A program made the position numbers and the translations under genes. Below are positions 12,901 to 24,120 of a DNA stretch of 64,000 nt, in pieces. Positions within the stretch are counted from its first letter, which is position 1, and each line of letters starts with the position of its first letter. Location: positions 12,276,001 to 12,340,000 of the forward strand of contig NC_056046.1 in assembly GCF_004379255.2 (NCBI RefSeq), given 5' to 3'. Origin of the DNA: Salvia splendens. Lineage: Eukaryota; Streptophyta; Magnoliopsida; Lamiales; Lamiaceae. The notes beneath the pieces are model-generated. The model made no database searches. It saw only the letters and a list, made by a program, of their open reading frames with translations, and was not told the DNA's origin.

Positions 12901-14172
12901 GTAAGATGTTTTTCAAAGTGAGTTTTCTGGAAAAACTAGCAGAGTGAGGTTTCAAAAAAGATTCTCCTATGTTAGATATAGAAATAGCAGATCCATTTCC
13001 AAGCAGAAGATTTTTACCTCCAGTATATTCTGAGCTAATGTTGAGGTTGCTCAGATCACCAGAGACATGATGTGTAGCTCCAGAGTCTAGATACCAGCTA
13101 GTTGATGCGTTTGGTTCAAAACCAAACTCAGAAGGTGTTCAAGAAGTGAGAGATGGAGGAGGCCTTGCCGCAACTGTCTGAACAAGGTGTGTTGAAGGAT
13201 AGAAGGACCCCTGCTGCTGATTTGGGACACCTCCTCTGAATTGTGACTGTGGAGGAGCATAATTTTTCTTAAACCTGTGCCAACATTTTGCTGCAGTGTG
13301 CCCTGGCTTATCACACAACTGACAGATTACTTTGTTGTTTCCCCTGCCAAAACCTCTTCCACCCCTCCCTCCTCTCTAGTTTCTTGATCCTCCTCTTCCA
13401 TCTGCTGAATCAAACTTGGAATTGTATTGAGTAAAATCCTTTTTTTAGTTTGATTGTTGCACCAGATTCAGAACAGGCTGTGAGCCTTCTGTGCTGGAAG
13501 AATGAGATCTTGTTGTCTCCATTCTTGATTCAAAAGTGAGCAGGAAGGCAGTAGCATATCCCAAATTCCATGAATCAGATCTAGAGCTAATTGCACACAC
13601 TGCTTGGTCATATTCTTGCCCAAGACCTACAAGAATGTGCAGAACTTGTTCATCCTCGGAGATTCTGCAACCAGCTGATCCAAGAAGATCAAAGTAATTC
13701 CTCATTTTCCAACATACTCACTCATAGTCAGTGAGTCTTTCTTCAGATTTTGCATTTGCTGCCGATATTGCATTATCTTTGCTGTAGATCTGCTAGCAAA
13801 ATTTGTCTCAAGGGCACTCCAGATGTCCCTTGCTGATCTAAGTCCAACAACCAGACCGAGGGCTCCTTCTAAGAGAGAAGACAGTAAATATGATGCCACT
13901 CTCCTATCCTGCCTCTGCCACGAGATGAACTCTTCATTTACCACAAATCCTCCTTCTCCTTCTGCAGTGATTATCGTCGGAGGTGGAGGTCTCTTCTCGC
14001 CATTGAGATATCCTTTCAGGCCATACCCATAGGCTGTGACATCCACTTGTTGTTGCCACATCAGGAAGTTTGCATCAGTCAGCTTCACTGATATTGGCGG
14101 GAGCTGAGCATAAAGGGGTTGAGTCCCTTGACTCTGAGCAATAATTCCAAACGAAGAGCTGGAGTTTGCCAT
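9905..14172 (-). pseudogene. Copia gag-pol polyprotein remnant
   Basis: Starts with a Met at 14172 and a UBN2-type gag (residues to about 13705), followed by a one-base frame break at 13702-13705 (…EYVGK / MRNYFDLL). A zinc-knuckle region lies near 13.3 kb. Then come the protease motif (WYLDSGATHH near 13.1 kb), the integrase (LWHNNRLGHP near 12.56 kb; MAERKHRHIVE near 12.1 kb), reverse transcriptase with the catalytic YVDD near 10.77 kb, and RNase H ([16 protein letters not shown] at 10.17 kb). Several stops and frame changes separate the blocks. Around 11208-11260 a ~21-bp piece (ACCCATGTACAACCTATAA) is duplicated in the RT region. Order INT before RT confirms Copia. It cannot encode a full polyprotein as it stands. 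Confidence 0.93.
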
Positions 14173-14224
14173 TTTTGATAAGAGACAAAAAAGAAAAAAA
14201 GAAGAATAGAGACAGGATCAAAAT

Positions 14225-14242
14225 GATCCTGCTTTGATACCA
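14225..14242 (-). other. Primer-binding site (initiator tRNA-Met type)
   Basis: TGGTATCAAAGCAGGATC on the minus strand begins directly after the 5' LTR. It differs by one base from the usual TGGTATCAGAGC of plant copia elements primed by initiator tRNA-Met. Confidence 0.85.
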
Positions 14243-14632
14243 TGAAAAGAATAACCAAAGTCCATGTTGATGAAAGTTATGTAGAATGTAGCTGGAAATA
14301 GTATATGAGAGATAGAGCTAGTAGCACTGTTTCATTGATTGAATAAGAGGATTACAAAACCAGTATTTATACACATACTTGGAACAATCCAGAATCAATA
14401 TTCTGTTACGATTAACTCACTAACATCTCATTAAGATCACTAATCCTAACCAACCTCTCTCTCCTTTATTCCTCTCATCCGCACGTCCTTGAAGGTACAA
14501 ATGCGGTCCCCTGATCTATTAGCTGGCAATGTATCATTTATGATTTGTGGTTTTGATCCCGTGCTCTTATCCTTAAAGCAATCTCGTGCACTCCCTTCTT
14601 CATGCAATTCCTTAATATCAACTCTTCCAACA
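14243..14632 (-). repeat. 5' LTR of the copia element
   Basis: 390 bp, partner of 9419-9803. A TATTTATAC element inside could hold the promoter, but I did not define a start site. Confidence 0.9.
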
Positions 14633-14639
14633 CCATTTA

Positions 14640-17190
14640 CCAATGTCCCAATACATGTACAACTTAACGCTAATTCAACCAGGCCGCGATTTCGGTTTCA
14701 AACCATGACACCAATGTCCCACAACTAAACCAAAACCAATATATCGATTCCACTGGATTGATTTCGGTTCAAGGAAAATAGAATCTTAACCATCGATTGA
14801 CACCCTATTTTTATGCATAGAACTGAATGTTTTTATAATTTAACCCAATTTTTCATAAGTAAAAAGTCCCATTCCCATTTTAAAATCACAAACAAGTTAT
14901 ACATCATAGGAGTAACACATAACACAACTCTTGCGTTCTCTCAAATTGTTAAATCATTTATTTTCTCTCAAGTCTCAACTCCTCACTCTTCTACTCCATT
15001 TTTCAATTTTACATGAGTCTCAAGCCTACCCCAAATCTGGTTGTTGAGTTGTTTCATATTTACTCAATAGTACTTATCATAGTTATGGTGACCTAGGAGA
15101 TGCTGGAATCCAACCCGTCATTGCGCCAAGAAATGAGAGGGTTCTATTGTAATTTAATTTCCAATTACACGTTTGATTCAATTCTAGCTAGTTTCAACAC
15201 ATCTAGTGTGACCGTGCCCTTATTCATATGCATTTGATTGTCAGGTTTCATTAAGTATTACCGAGATGTTGCTCTAATTCACCACTTCCTTCCTCGGAAT
15301 AAATTGAACTTGGAACTTTAAAATATATAAACAAAGAAAAGATTGTAAAAAATAAAAAGGATAAGTTCAACTGCATGGCCACCCCTTTTTGGAAGATAAC
15401 TTTGGAAAAATATAAAATCCCTCAACGAAATACTCTTATATAAAACAGCAAGTCAGCAATAGCACATGGACTGTACGCTAAAGGTGGTGCTACGACGAAT
15501 ATATATAATTTAAATATAATAATACAAGGAAACATTTATTTGTTTGGAATTTGAAAGCTGCTAGTAACATAGTGCACTTATCTCACTATGATAAAAATTT
15601 ATGTAACTGGCTTTGGCCAGTATCAGTGGAACTTGGAAATGATTTATTTATACGAGATTTTGTGCAACAAACACAACGTGCATGCTGTATTACCTTTTTT
15701 TTAGGTAGAAAAAAATGATTTTACTAAGTTTTGCACACAAAATCATGTAGTCACATGTAAGCGATGTGTACCCATCATCGTCCACCAATAAATAAATAAG
15801 TATTTATTATTATAAATAAGTCGTTGTTCAAAAAAAAATTCAAAGAGAAAAGATTTAGTAGAATATTACATGAAGTGTATCATATAATATTGTACTCCTA
15901 CTATATTATTATGAGAAGAGTTTCATTTAAACTTGTATGCAGATAGCTATTGACTCCACTTTTATTGACGGTTCCGACACAATCCCGAGCATGCTCTATT
16001 AAAAGAATAATTAGACCATAAACCAGATAAAAATTACAAAGCAACCTTCAATGCAGCTAATTCGAAGTTCAAATGTCAATCAATCAAGTTTAAATACTCC
16101 TATAAGAATACATCGACTCGTATTGAGTTAAATTTTGACAAGTTGGAGTAGGATGGTTAAATAAGGTGACACATATTGAATAAAGTTTAAAATTCAAAAG
16201 GTCTGGGATTGGGCTTGACCTTGGGCTGTATTTGGGGTTAAAAGTATTAAAAGAAAATTCAGGCTAGGAATCGTATGCGTCGGCCTAATTAACATGGTCA
16301 ATGAGTTCGAAAATAATAGTGGTAAGTATTAATATGTGTTGGTGGCATTGACAATAATTTTCGTCATAAATGTTATATGAAATCCATACTTTGTTTTATC
16401 ATTATTCAAACTTATAGATTTTGATTTTTTTTTATTTGTATCCTATCATTATAGGATTATTAGTTATAGAAAAGATTAACCTAGACAATGTACAAGATTA
16501 TTTTTAGCTTGATTAATCCACCTCAGATGAATATCCGAAAAGTATTAGTTGAACATTATCATATGAGTTGGATAATATGACCATATGGTCCATATCAATT
16601 CAGTGTTCACATTTCATAGCATTCTTTGTATTTTTCCTATAGTAGAAAACAACTATCAACGCAATGTTCAATGAATAACAACATGCGAGCTGAAAAAATA
16701 ACATTGTATCACTTAAAATTATCTTTAATTTAATACAATACTCTGTAAAACTTAAAATTAAGAAACAATATAAACCAGTGAAACTTCAAATTTTAAAATC
16801 GATAGCCGACAATTTAGACAAATCTTTATTTTACATTTGACTTCCCCTTTTTCTATGTGAACGCCGACGTTTTTGACAAATCTGCCAAAAATGAATCCTT
16901 CAAAAATAATTAAGGACCTAAAAAGTTTTTCCATATAATCTTGTACAGTAGTACTATATTTTTAGAACTATAAAAACGTGAAAATACTCCATGTTTTTTA
17001 TACTCGTAGTATAATTATAGACTATAAATTATAAACAAAACATCACATTTAAAAATTATTTTATATAACTTCAAAATTGATGAGTGTGTAAATGGAAAAT
17101 TTGAAAGGTGGGAAACATATTTCGAAAATAGCCCAAATATTTATTTGAAAAAAGCAAAATCTAGGTTGATTAAATTACTACTCCTATCAA
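14640..17190. other. AT-rich intergenic DNA, no gene seen
   Basis: No coding frame, RNA gene or complete transposon was supported over about 2.5 kb. The section from 17.0 to 17.19 kb probably holds the promoter of the next gene. Confidence 0.5.
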
Positions 17191-17299
17191 GGAAAGGTGC
17201 GAAATTCGGAGAGAAAGGGCGAATATTTAACACGAGATCCGGCGAGCGGTTGTTCGTCGGATTTCCACCATTGCTCAGCAGATCTACGGCCACGAAGAG

Positions 17300-17853
17300 A
17301 TGATGAAGGCCTCTTCTACTCTCGTCGCGTCGCTCATCGCAGCTTCGTCCCTCGCTCTCTCCTCCTCCGTTTCCGCCGCCTCCCCTGCCCCTGCCATTAC
17401 AACCGCCGACCGGGTATTAATTCTTCATCTCAATATACAGCCTTTATTTTGGTTGATTGAACCTTTTTTTTCGCGCAAGAAAGAAAATCGCAATGTTTTT
17501 TCGTATATTTGGTTGCAGATCTTCTTCTTTTTCCTTTCTGTCTTCACGAATAGTGATTTTTGGAGAATGTCGATAGCAGATGAAATTGTGGCTTAATTGT
17601 TACGCAGAATTACTTTGTGTTTGTTTTTTTTAAAATTATTTTTGTTGCTTAATTGGTATGCAAAAATTCGACATTGGTAATTTAATCCCCAAAATCTTCA
17701 TACACTAGCATGAACATGAGATAATTTATTTAGTTATTAATATATTGTGATTGTGTTTGGGTTATGAAGGTAAAATCCATGGAGAAGGGAAGCAATGCTC
17801 CAAAATTCGACGGTTTGAGGTTCATAGAGACCTTGGTGACGGCCCATAGATGA
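17300..17853 (+). CDS. Small plant protein with N-terminal signal-like segment and FDGLRFIETLVTAHR end
   Basis: Exon 1 17300-17413 and exon 2 17770-17853 (TGA) join in phase 0 at CGG|GT...AG|GTA, giving 65 residues. The first ~28 residues (MKASSTLVASLIAASSLALS...) are Ala/Ser/Leu-rich, like a signal or organelle-targeting peptide. The last 17 residues are APKFDGLRFIETLVTAH-type, a block I have seen in small uncharacterised plant proteins. It is related to the C-terminus of the small gene at 8.9 kb. A second in-frame Met (codon 2) makes the exact start uncertain by one codon. A Ty3/gypsy element has inserted 173 bp after the stop, probably in the 3' UTR. Function unknown. Confidence 0.75.
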
Positions 17854-18026
17854 ATCTGTTGTTGAAATTGTGTTTATGGTGTGTGTTTGAGTATGTCATT
17901 CTATACGGATTGTAGGTACTTCCAATTTGATTGAGATTTACTCATGGATGATAGTTTTCCAATGTATCCCTTTGAGCTTTTGCTACTACTCTAACTTTAC
18001 TTTTTCATTTTAATCTTAATACTTGC

Positions 18027-18492
18027 TGATGGGGTACGTACTAAACAAGCCCAATAGCAGTGACGGCCCATCAGCCCAAAGCCCAAGGAAGAGTATCAGT
18101 TCGGCATTACCAAAGAGTTCGGCCCCAGCCTACAGCTCGGTAAAAGCCGACCAATCAAGCTCTACTCTCAGATCGGCAAAAGCTGCTCGGCAATAGTTCA
18201 GCAGTTCGGTCTCAGTTTTCAACCGAACTGGGAGATAGTGGACTCATGCAGAACCTCCACGACCTCCACTACACGATCTATTTAGTGGTGGACTCATGCA
18301 GGATCTCAGGACCTCCATATAGCAAGTCTGTATTTGTAAGCTGTAAACCAGATCAAGCAATACAATCTTGCCCTCCTTTCTTCCCGTGGATGTAGATTTA
18401 CCTCAGTAAATCGAACCACGTAATTCCTTGTGTCGTGATCTATATTTTCTTTTACCTGCATTTACTACCATCAAAAATTCGCCCATTCATCA
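18027..18492 (+). repeat. 5' LTR, lacking the 146-bp TATA-containing segment
   Basis: Aligns with the 3' LTR except that 146 bp are missing at GGACCTCCA|TATAGCAAG (about 18317-18318). The missing part in the 3' LTR (about 24410-24555) contains TATAAATA and the likely start site. Confidence 0.93.
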
Positions 18493-18493
18493 C

Positions 18494-18511
18494 TGGCGCC
18501 GTCTGTGGGAA
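18494..18511 (+). other. Primer-binding site of the gypsy element
   Basis: TGGCGCCGTCTGTGGGAA starts one base after the LTR end, in the normal position and of the TGGCGCCGT type frequent in plant gypsy elements. I do not assign the tRNA. Confidence 0.75.
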
Positions 18512-18568
18512 ACAGAGAACCAAATTTGTGATAAAGCGAATTTTTGACCCTTTTTCCACCCCAAAAAA

Positions 18569-19747
18569 ATGCATACCAGATCACGTAACACCCATAATAC
18601 CGTTCATGATAACCATGAGGAAGCTAGTCCAGCCCGCAGGTCTGGAAAACAGCCTCGGGAGAAATCTACTTCCAGTTCTCACGGAGAAGGAACAAGCCGC
18701 TCAAAGACTCATCGCACCGAGTCTTCCCAGCAGCCCGATTTGAACGAGGCTGTCAAGTTGTTTTTGGCCGAGAAGCAGGAAGAGTTCTTAATTTTCATGC
18801 AAAAGGGCCAAAAGCCGGAGACGAAAACGGTGGATTCTCCCTCCTCATCCAGACATGAAAGTCACTACCGCAGTAGTGCCGTGTCTTCCAGGAAGAAGAA
18901 TCCTCAACCCCGACATGTTCCTGTTCCTCCTCGGTACCGGAATCACAGGAGAACTCCATCTCCTCCATACCGAAGAGATGTCGGGTTCGCCATGTACGGA
19001 GCAATGAAGACTCCGTTCTCGGACGATATCACCCGAACTCCCTTGCCACAGAACTACCGAACTCCGTCGATGACTTATGACGGGTTAGTGGATCCTCATG
19101 ATTTCTTGGGACGCTATCAGTATAATATGGCGAACCAAGGTCTCAATGAGGTTCACATGTGTAAGCTGTTTCCCGAGCTGCTTATCGGGAACGCAAGAAG
19201 GTGGTTCGATAGCCTCCCCCAAGGCAGGATTAGATCTTACCGAGATCTAATGGATGCTTTCCACAGGAGGTTCTTTCAGAAAGCGGAAGCCCGAATCACT
19301 TCGGCTCAGCTGCTTTCTATACATCAAGGTCGCGACGAAAAGATCAGCGACTTTATGACGAGATTCCACAAGGAATGCCTACAAGTAGATGATCTCAATG
19401 ATCTACTTGTCATTTCGGCATTCCAAAATGGAATCCTGCCCGGAGCTCTCTACAGAAAGCTCGTGGAATGCAGTCCGCAAACAGCTCAAGAGATGTGGGA
19501 CATTGCGGACCAGTTCTCCCGTGCCGATGGGGCAGACCGTCGCAAACGGTCTTTAGACAGCTCATCCCGAGGAGACGGGAGGAAGCCCGATCATAGCGAT
19601 CAGGGACATCCTCGCCGAACTCCTTTTGGCGATCAGGGACATCCTCGCCGAACTCCTTTTGAAAGGATTCAAAGGACTCCGGTGCAAGACCGATTGAGGC
19701 CACGTCTCAATCCTGAGAAGCCGCCCGCCCGCCGTGATTCCGGTTGA
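18569..19747 (+). CDS. Gypsy gag polyprotein, intact frame
   Basis: 392 residues from MHTRSRN to a TGA. The first ~150 residues are charged and disordered. The retrotransposon gag core follows (GLVDPHDFLGRYQYNM ... LFPELLIGNARRWFDSLP ... YRDLMDAFHRRFF ... ISDFMTRFHKECLQV) at about residues 165-330. The tail is basic and carries a tandem 11-residue repeat (DQGHPRRTPFG / DQGHPRRTPFE) from a 33-bp DNA duplication at about 19598-19663. No zinc knuckle or protease follows; the frame ends where pol has been deleted. Likely capsid/nucleocapsid function, and possibly still expressed given the young LTRs. Confidence 0.9.
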   Translation: MHTRSRNTHNTVHDNHEEASPARRSGKQPREKSTSSSHGEGTSRSKTHRTESSQQPDLNEAVKLFLAEKQEEFLIFMQKGQKPETKTVDSPSSSRHESHYRSSAVSSRKKNPQPRHVPVPPRYRNHRRTPSPPYRRDVGFAMYGAMKTPFSDDITRTPLPQNYRTPSMTYDGLVDPHDFLGRYQYNMANQGLNEVHMCKLFPELLIGNARRWFDSLPQGRIRSYRDLMDAFHRRFFQKAEARITSAQLLSIHQGRDEKISDFMTRFHKECLQVDDLNDLLVISAFQNGILPGALYRKLVECSPQTAQEMWDIADQFSRADGADRRKRSLDSSSRGDGRKPDHSDQGHPRRTPFGDQGHPRRTPFERIQRTPVQDRLRPRLNPEKPPARRDSG

Positions 19748-20117
19748 GATCGGCGTACCCAGTCCCCGAACTCTAAATTTCTCCTCAGAAATGAATGATG
19801 ACGGACTGAGAGCCGAACTAGATCTGGCCGAAGAAAGAAGAGAATTGGCCTGCATAAAAGCAGCCAAGTACAAGGAGCAAGTAGCCCGGTATTATAACCA
19901 AAGGGTGAAAAAGCTGCAATTTCAAGTGGGAGATCTCGTCTTGAGAAACAACGAAGTAAGCCGAGCAGAAAAGCTGGGCAAACTCGAACCCACATGGGAA
20001 GGTCCATATCGGGTGTCAGAAGTCCTCGGCAAAGGGTCTTATAAATTGACTCACATGTCAGGAGAACAAGTACCCCGAACATGGTACATTTCCAACCTCA
20101 AGAAGTTCCATTTGTAA
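19735..20117 (+). pseudogene. C-terminal remnant of gypsy integrase
   Basis: Frame encodes PVEIGVPSPRTLNF, AELDLAEERRELACIKAAKY, then RYYNQRVKKLQFQVGDLVLR and GPYRVSEVLGKGSYKL...PRTWYISNLKKF, the characteristic last ~125 residues of plant gypsy integrases. It begins where gag ends, so protease, RT, RNase H and the integrase core have been removed in one deletion. No start codon suits independent translation. Confidence 0.9.
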
Positions 20118-20200
20118 GAGACAGTCCGGTCAGTCAGTCTTGTGTCTAGTTCGGTCCTAGGGGTATGTGCTTTCTTTGTTTTTTACTTGTTTTTCATGTT

Positions 20201-20272
20201 TGTCTATGTGCGTTTTGTTTGTCTATGTGCGTTTTGTTTGTCTATGTGCGTTTTGTCTGTCTATGTGCGTGT
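20201..20272 (+). repeat. 19-bp tandem repeat, four copies
   Basis: TGTCTATGTGCGTTTTGTT repeats at 20201, 20220, 20239 and 20258, just after the integrase remnant. Confidence 0.9.
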
Positions 20273-20433
20273 CGTCTCTTACAAATGTTACTGAGGTATC
20301 TTGTTCTTCGAAGGCTGATCCCCTTTTTAGAACATATATAAGCCAACGATTGTGAGTCCAAGCTTCTAAGGAGGATACAAGACCACAATTCAGCTTAAGA
20401 AACAAGCAGTTCGTCTGAAACGAACTGCAACAA

Positions 20434-20592
20434 AGGGAAAGTCCGATCCACGCGATAAAACTCGCCGAATTAGGACAAGGGAAAGTCCGATCCACGCGAT
20501 AAAACTCGCCGAATTAGGACAAGGGAAAGTCCGATCCCCAAATTAGGACAAGGGAAAGTCCGATCCGAGCGATAAAACTCGCCAAATTAGGA
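20434..20592 (+). repeat. ~44-bp tandem repeat
   Basis: GGGAAAGTCCGATCC begins at 20434, 20479, 20523 and 20552; the third unit is shortened to 29 bp. Units contain CGATAAAACTCGCC and GAATTAGGACAA. Confidence 0.9.
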
Positions 20593-20601
20593 CACAAGCT
20601 T

Positions 20602-20798
20602 AGTCCGGTCAAAGAAATTTACTTCATAAGACCAAAGACGAGTCCGGTCAAAGAAGTTTATTTCATAAGACCGAGGACCAAGTCCGGTCAAAGAAGTTTA
20701 CTTCATAAGACCAAAGACGAGTCCGGTCAAAGAAGCTTACTTCATAAGACCGAGGACGAGTCCGGTCAAAGAAGTTTACTTCATAAGACCGAGGACGA
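20602..20798 (+). repeat. 39-40-bp tandem repeat, five copies
   Basis: AGTCCGGTCAAAGAA begins at 20602, 20641, 20681, 20720 and 20759. It adjoins the previous array; such arrays between pol and the antisense gene are common in Tat-type elements. Confidence 0.92.
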
Positions 20799-20933
20799 GC
20801 ACGATGAAATTTTTTCGCTGAGCTGTAAATACGCAGTGATAGAAGCGAAATGAAAATTTTATTTATTAAATCTTGTTCGGCATATAATTCTGCTGCCCTA
20901 CAAGAAGGCGTTACGCCATTACAAAGGACTATT

Positions 20934-23781
20934 CTACTGTCCCTGGTTGCTAAAGTTGAGCCATCTATTCACAAAATCCTCGTGAAGCCGAGTTCGGTCA
21001 TTCCGGGCAGCTGAAGAATAAGCAGGTCGACGAGATGCTCTAATCGACCTACCGCCTCTTCCCTGAGCCCGGGAAGCTCTAGCACCTCGGCGGCGAAGAG
21101 TCTCTTCACGAATCATTTGCCGATCTTGCTCACTCATAGTCACCGCTCCTCTGCGAACTTCAGTCCGTCCTCGTCTTGACGTCTCCGGTTGTTCCTGAGT
21201 TCGTTGCTGACTTGGAGTAGGGTTTTGAGCAAGTGAATCAGAGGTTCGAGCTGGAGTGCGACCATCTGTTGGCGGGAAATGCCTAAGGAATCTCTCGATT
21301 GAGGGACGCCGGGAAAGAATGATGTCGTACCGAGAAGCCCAGCGCCGCAATGATTTCACGACTTGTTGGCAAGCCGAGCTCTCCAGCGCATTGTTCCTCC
21401 GGAGTACATGATATTCCTCCCACAGTTCGTCAACTCGTTCCTGAACTTCAGAGATGGTCATTCCCCCGCGCCTGCTGATGAAATCCTCATACGCAGTCCT
21501 CTCAGCGACGGCAGTATTCAGCTCGGCCTCCAGATCTTTCTTTTCGGACTTTAAGTCCTTATTGTCGGCCTCCAGCTTCACTAAACAAGCCAAGAGTTCG
21601 TCATTCTTCATCTGGTCAGCTATGGCTTTTTTCTCAGCTTCGTCTAAAGCGGAAGAGTACAGCCGCTTCCAGTGAAGTACCTCCAGCTCCTTAAGAGTTA
21701 AGAATACAAAGCAGCTATGTCAGTTCGGCATTTCAGTTTACTGAGCAGGTAGTAAACCACAACAGGAGTAAAAGAGAGTACGAAAAGCTATACGAAGACA
21801 CAAGTGTAGAAAGAAGAATTTTTTCATTCATAAGAAAAAATTTTTTACACAAGGAGGGCTTCAAGGCCATTTTACAACAAGGAAGAAACTAAACTAAGAG
21901 AAGGGAGACGAAATCATACTCCGCCAACTTCGTCTCCGGCTCCTCGGTGAGGTTCAGCTTCCTTCTCCTTGTCTGCCTCAGCTTCAGCCTCGGCCTCCTT
22001 GCTCCCCCCAGCCTGCTCGGTGCCCCCATCACCGATCAGCAGCACCTCTTGCTCGGCCTGCCTGTCTCCGGTCTGCTGATCAAGCTGCTCGGTCTCACCC
22101 TCTCCGTGGAAAATTGGAGCGGGTGAAACTGGCCCTAAGGAGGCAAAGATAGCCTCCATATTCTCGTCCCGGTCAGCTCGGCAACTACGAACTCGGTCAG
22201 CAGAAAGCAGGACCGAGGACGAAGCAAGCTCCTCAAGGAGCGGCAGACTCTGGAGACGAGCTGCTATCTCTCGGCCGTACAGCGGCAGGACGACTTCGGG
22301 CCCCTGCTCGGCATTATCGGTCATCAGTTTCAGCAGATCACCGACAAAGGCCGAAAATTGATTGCTCAGAAAGAGTTTCTCCGCGAAAACACGGAGAACC
22401 TCCCCTTGGGCAACCACGGCGGCAGCATCCCTCCGTTTCGTCTGCTCTCGCTGGATGACGAGCTGGTTTTTGGCAAACTGGGCTTCATCCTGGGCCGAGA
22501 TCCTAGCAGCTCTGGCCTTCTCAAAGTCTGCCTTAGCCTGTTCGGCCTGGTGACGAGCAGCCGCCAACTTCCTCTGCATCTCAGCATAGTCGCTGGACGC
22601 TTTAGAAAGTTCGACCGCGACGAGCTTGCTGAGCATGCTATTCCTCTGAAAATGGAAAAAGGAAAGAGTCAACAGAGGGGCCACCAAAAAAACATAGGAA
22701 AGAAGCAAAGCCAAAGAATCAAGAAGAGAAGTTACCTCGGCAAAGTCCGTTGGCCATGCAAAAGGCTCACAGACATGCTCCGAAGGGGGCGCCAAGACGA
22801 TGTCTCTCTCCGGCGCTCTTGGGGGCTTCTGGGTCTTCCCCTTCCCCTTTACCGAAGTGGACTCCGGCTTTTTTGGATCCGAAGAAGAGGTCTTCTGCCT
22901 CTTCGGATTCTTCTCGGCATCAGGCGCCGAGCTGGTAGCCTTCTGTTTCTCCGGCTCTTTAAGCTCGGAGGATTTGCGGCTAATCTTATTTAGCAAGTTC
23001 ACTGCCAAAAAGCAAGAAAGCAAGGTTAGTTTTCGCCACAAAAGCAGTAAGGCACAAAAAAGAATTCCTCACCCTCGGTCTCTTCGTCCGAAGACGAGGA
23101 GTCGAACACGAAGTCGCCCTTGACGAGCTCAGACTCCAGGTACTGCTTCCTAATCATAGGAATCTTATTGAGCTCGCCCTCGAGCTCGTCCAACGGTTCT
23201 AACCGAGGATGAGGAATCACGGACTTCGGCCCTCTCCAGGGAAAGCCCGGAGCCGTTGTCCTATTATAAAAAAAGAAGCGATGTTGCCACTTTGGCCACT
23301 TGGTTTTGCAGAAGGCCCTAAAAGGCTGTAAAGGGATCAAGTAAAACCAAGATCCTTTTCTCTTAAACTGGAAGAAATTAAGGATTGCCCTCAGAGACAG
23401 ATCCTTATCTAGCCTACGCAGTTCGGCAGCAAAGGCCGATAAGTGCCTCCAAGAGTTCGGAGTCACCTGACCTAAAGGGAGTTGAAAAAAATCAAGCAGC
23501 TCTACAAAGGCAGGGGGAAGAGGGAAACGAAGCCCGCATTCCAAGCCGGCTTCATAAACGGTGGCGTAACCCTCCGGCGGCGAGTCAGCCCTATGAAGGT
23601 CGTCGGGAATCGCAACCTTCCCCCCAGGAAAAAAATATTTTTCGTGTAGGGATATCACAGTATCCTTACTCAAGATGCTGTGAAAATACTCTACGGTCTT
23701 CTCCCCGGATTCTTTCCGGCTAGAAGACCCCTTACCCCCTTTCCTACCGCTACCTGACTCAGAAGAAGAAGAAGAAGACAT
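20934..23781 (-). CDS. Four-exon antisense gene of the gypsy element, 'putative gypsy type transposon' N-domain plus coiled coil
   Basis: On the strand opposite gag. Exons 23781-23073, 23001-22736, 22645-21920 and 21689-20934 join in frame at GT-AG borders, giving 818 residues. The N-terminal ~240 residues (ALECGLRFPLPPAF-like block, LLDFFQLPLGQVTPNSWRHL, FYLIPLQPF) match the plant 'putative gypsy type transposon' family. Exon 2 is Lys/Ser/Pro-rich, likely nuclear. Exons 3 and 4 hold long Ala/Glu/Lys/Gln coiled coils (SSDYAEMQRKLAAARHQAEQ; LEADNKDLKSEKKDLEAEL) and an Arg-rich end. If exon 3 is not spliced at 21919 it stops at 21914, giving a 568-residue form. The role of such antisense genes is not established. 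The frame is open throughout, which suggests selection or youth. Confidence 0.8.
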
Positions 23782-24104
23782 AGTTCTTACTCTTTGAAAG
23801 TCTGAAGAAATTCTGAAGAAATTCTTGAAAGCGGAAGGAAATTTTTACGCAAAAGAGAGAGAATGCAGAAGAAGCAATAGCAAAAGTGTTCAAATGATGA
23901 AGAAAGGACGTATTTATCAGATTCGGAGAAGATTTCAAAATCATCGCACCGTTTCGAATCCCACCTTTTCAGGATTCAACGGCCGGATTTTACTGTCGCA
24001 TTTAATGCAGTCACGCGCAAGGCACGTCCCCTAACGTCAGCCTCCCCCGTACCTTTATCCAGAATGCCGAAGTGACTCGCTTCGCCGAAGTGATTCACTT
24101 CGCT

Positions 24105-24120
24105 TTTCGGGGGGGGGTAG
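24105..24120 (+). other. Polypurine tract of the gypsy element
   Basis: A run of nine G followed by TAG lies immediately before the 3' LTR. Confidence 0.75.

Larger units (their letters stand above)
9419..14632 (-). mobile_element. Ty1/copia LTR retrotransposon, complete ends, decayed coding region
   Basis: Two LTRs (9419-9803 and 14243-14632) begin TGAAAAGAATAACC and end CTTCCAACA, flanked by the 5-bp target duplication CCATT (9414-9418 and 14633-14637). Reading on the minus strand the order is LTR, primer-binding site, gag, protease, integrase, reverse transcriptase, RNase H, polypurine tract, LTR, which defines Copia. By eye the LTRs differ by roughly 15 substitutions and two small indels, so this is not a fresh insertion. 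Confidence 0.95.

Noticed and set aside
22358..22993. 211-codon plus-strand frame in the gypsy element
   Set aside because: Lies opposite the coherent antisense coiled-coil exons and has no family features.
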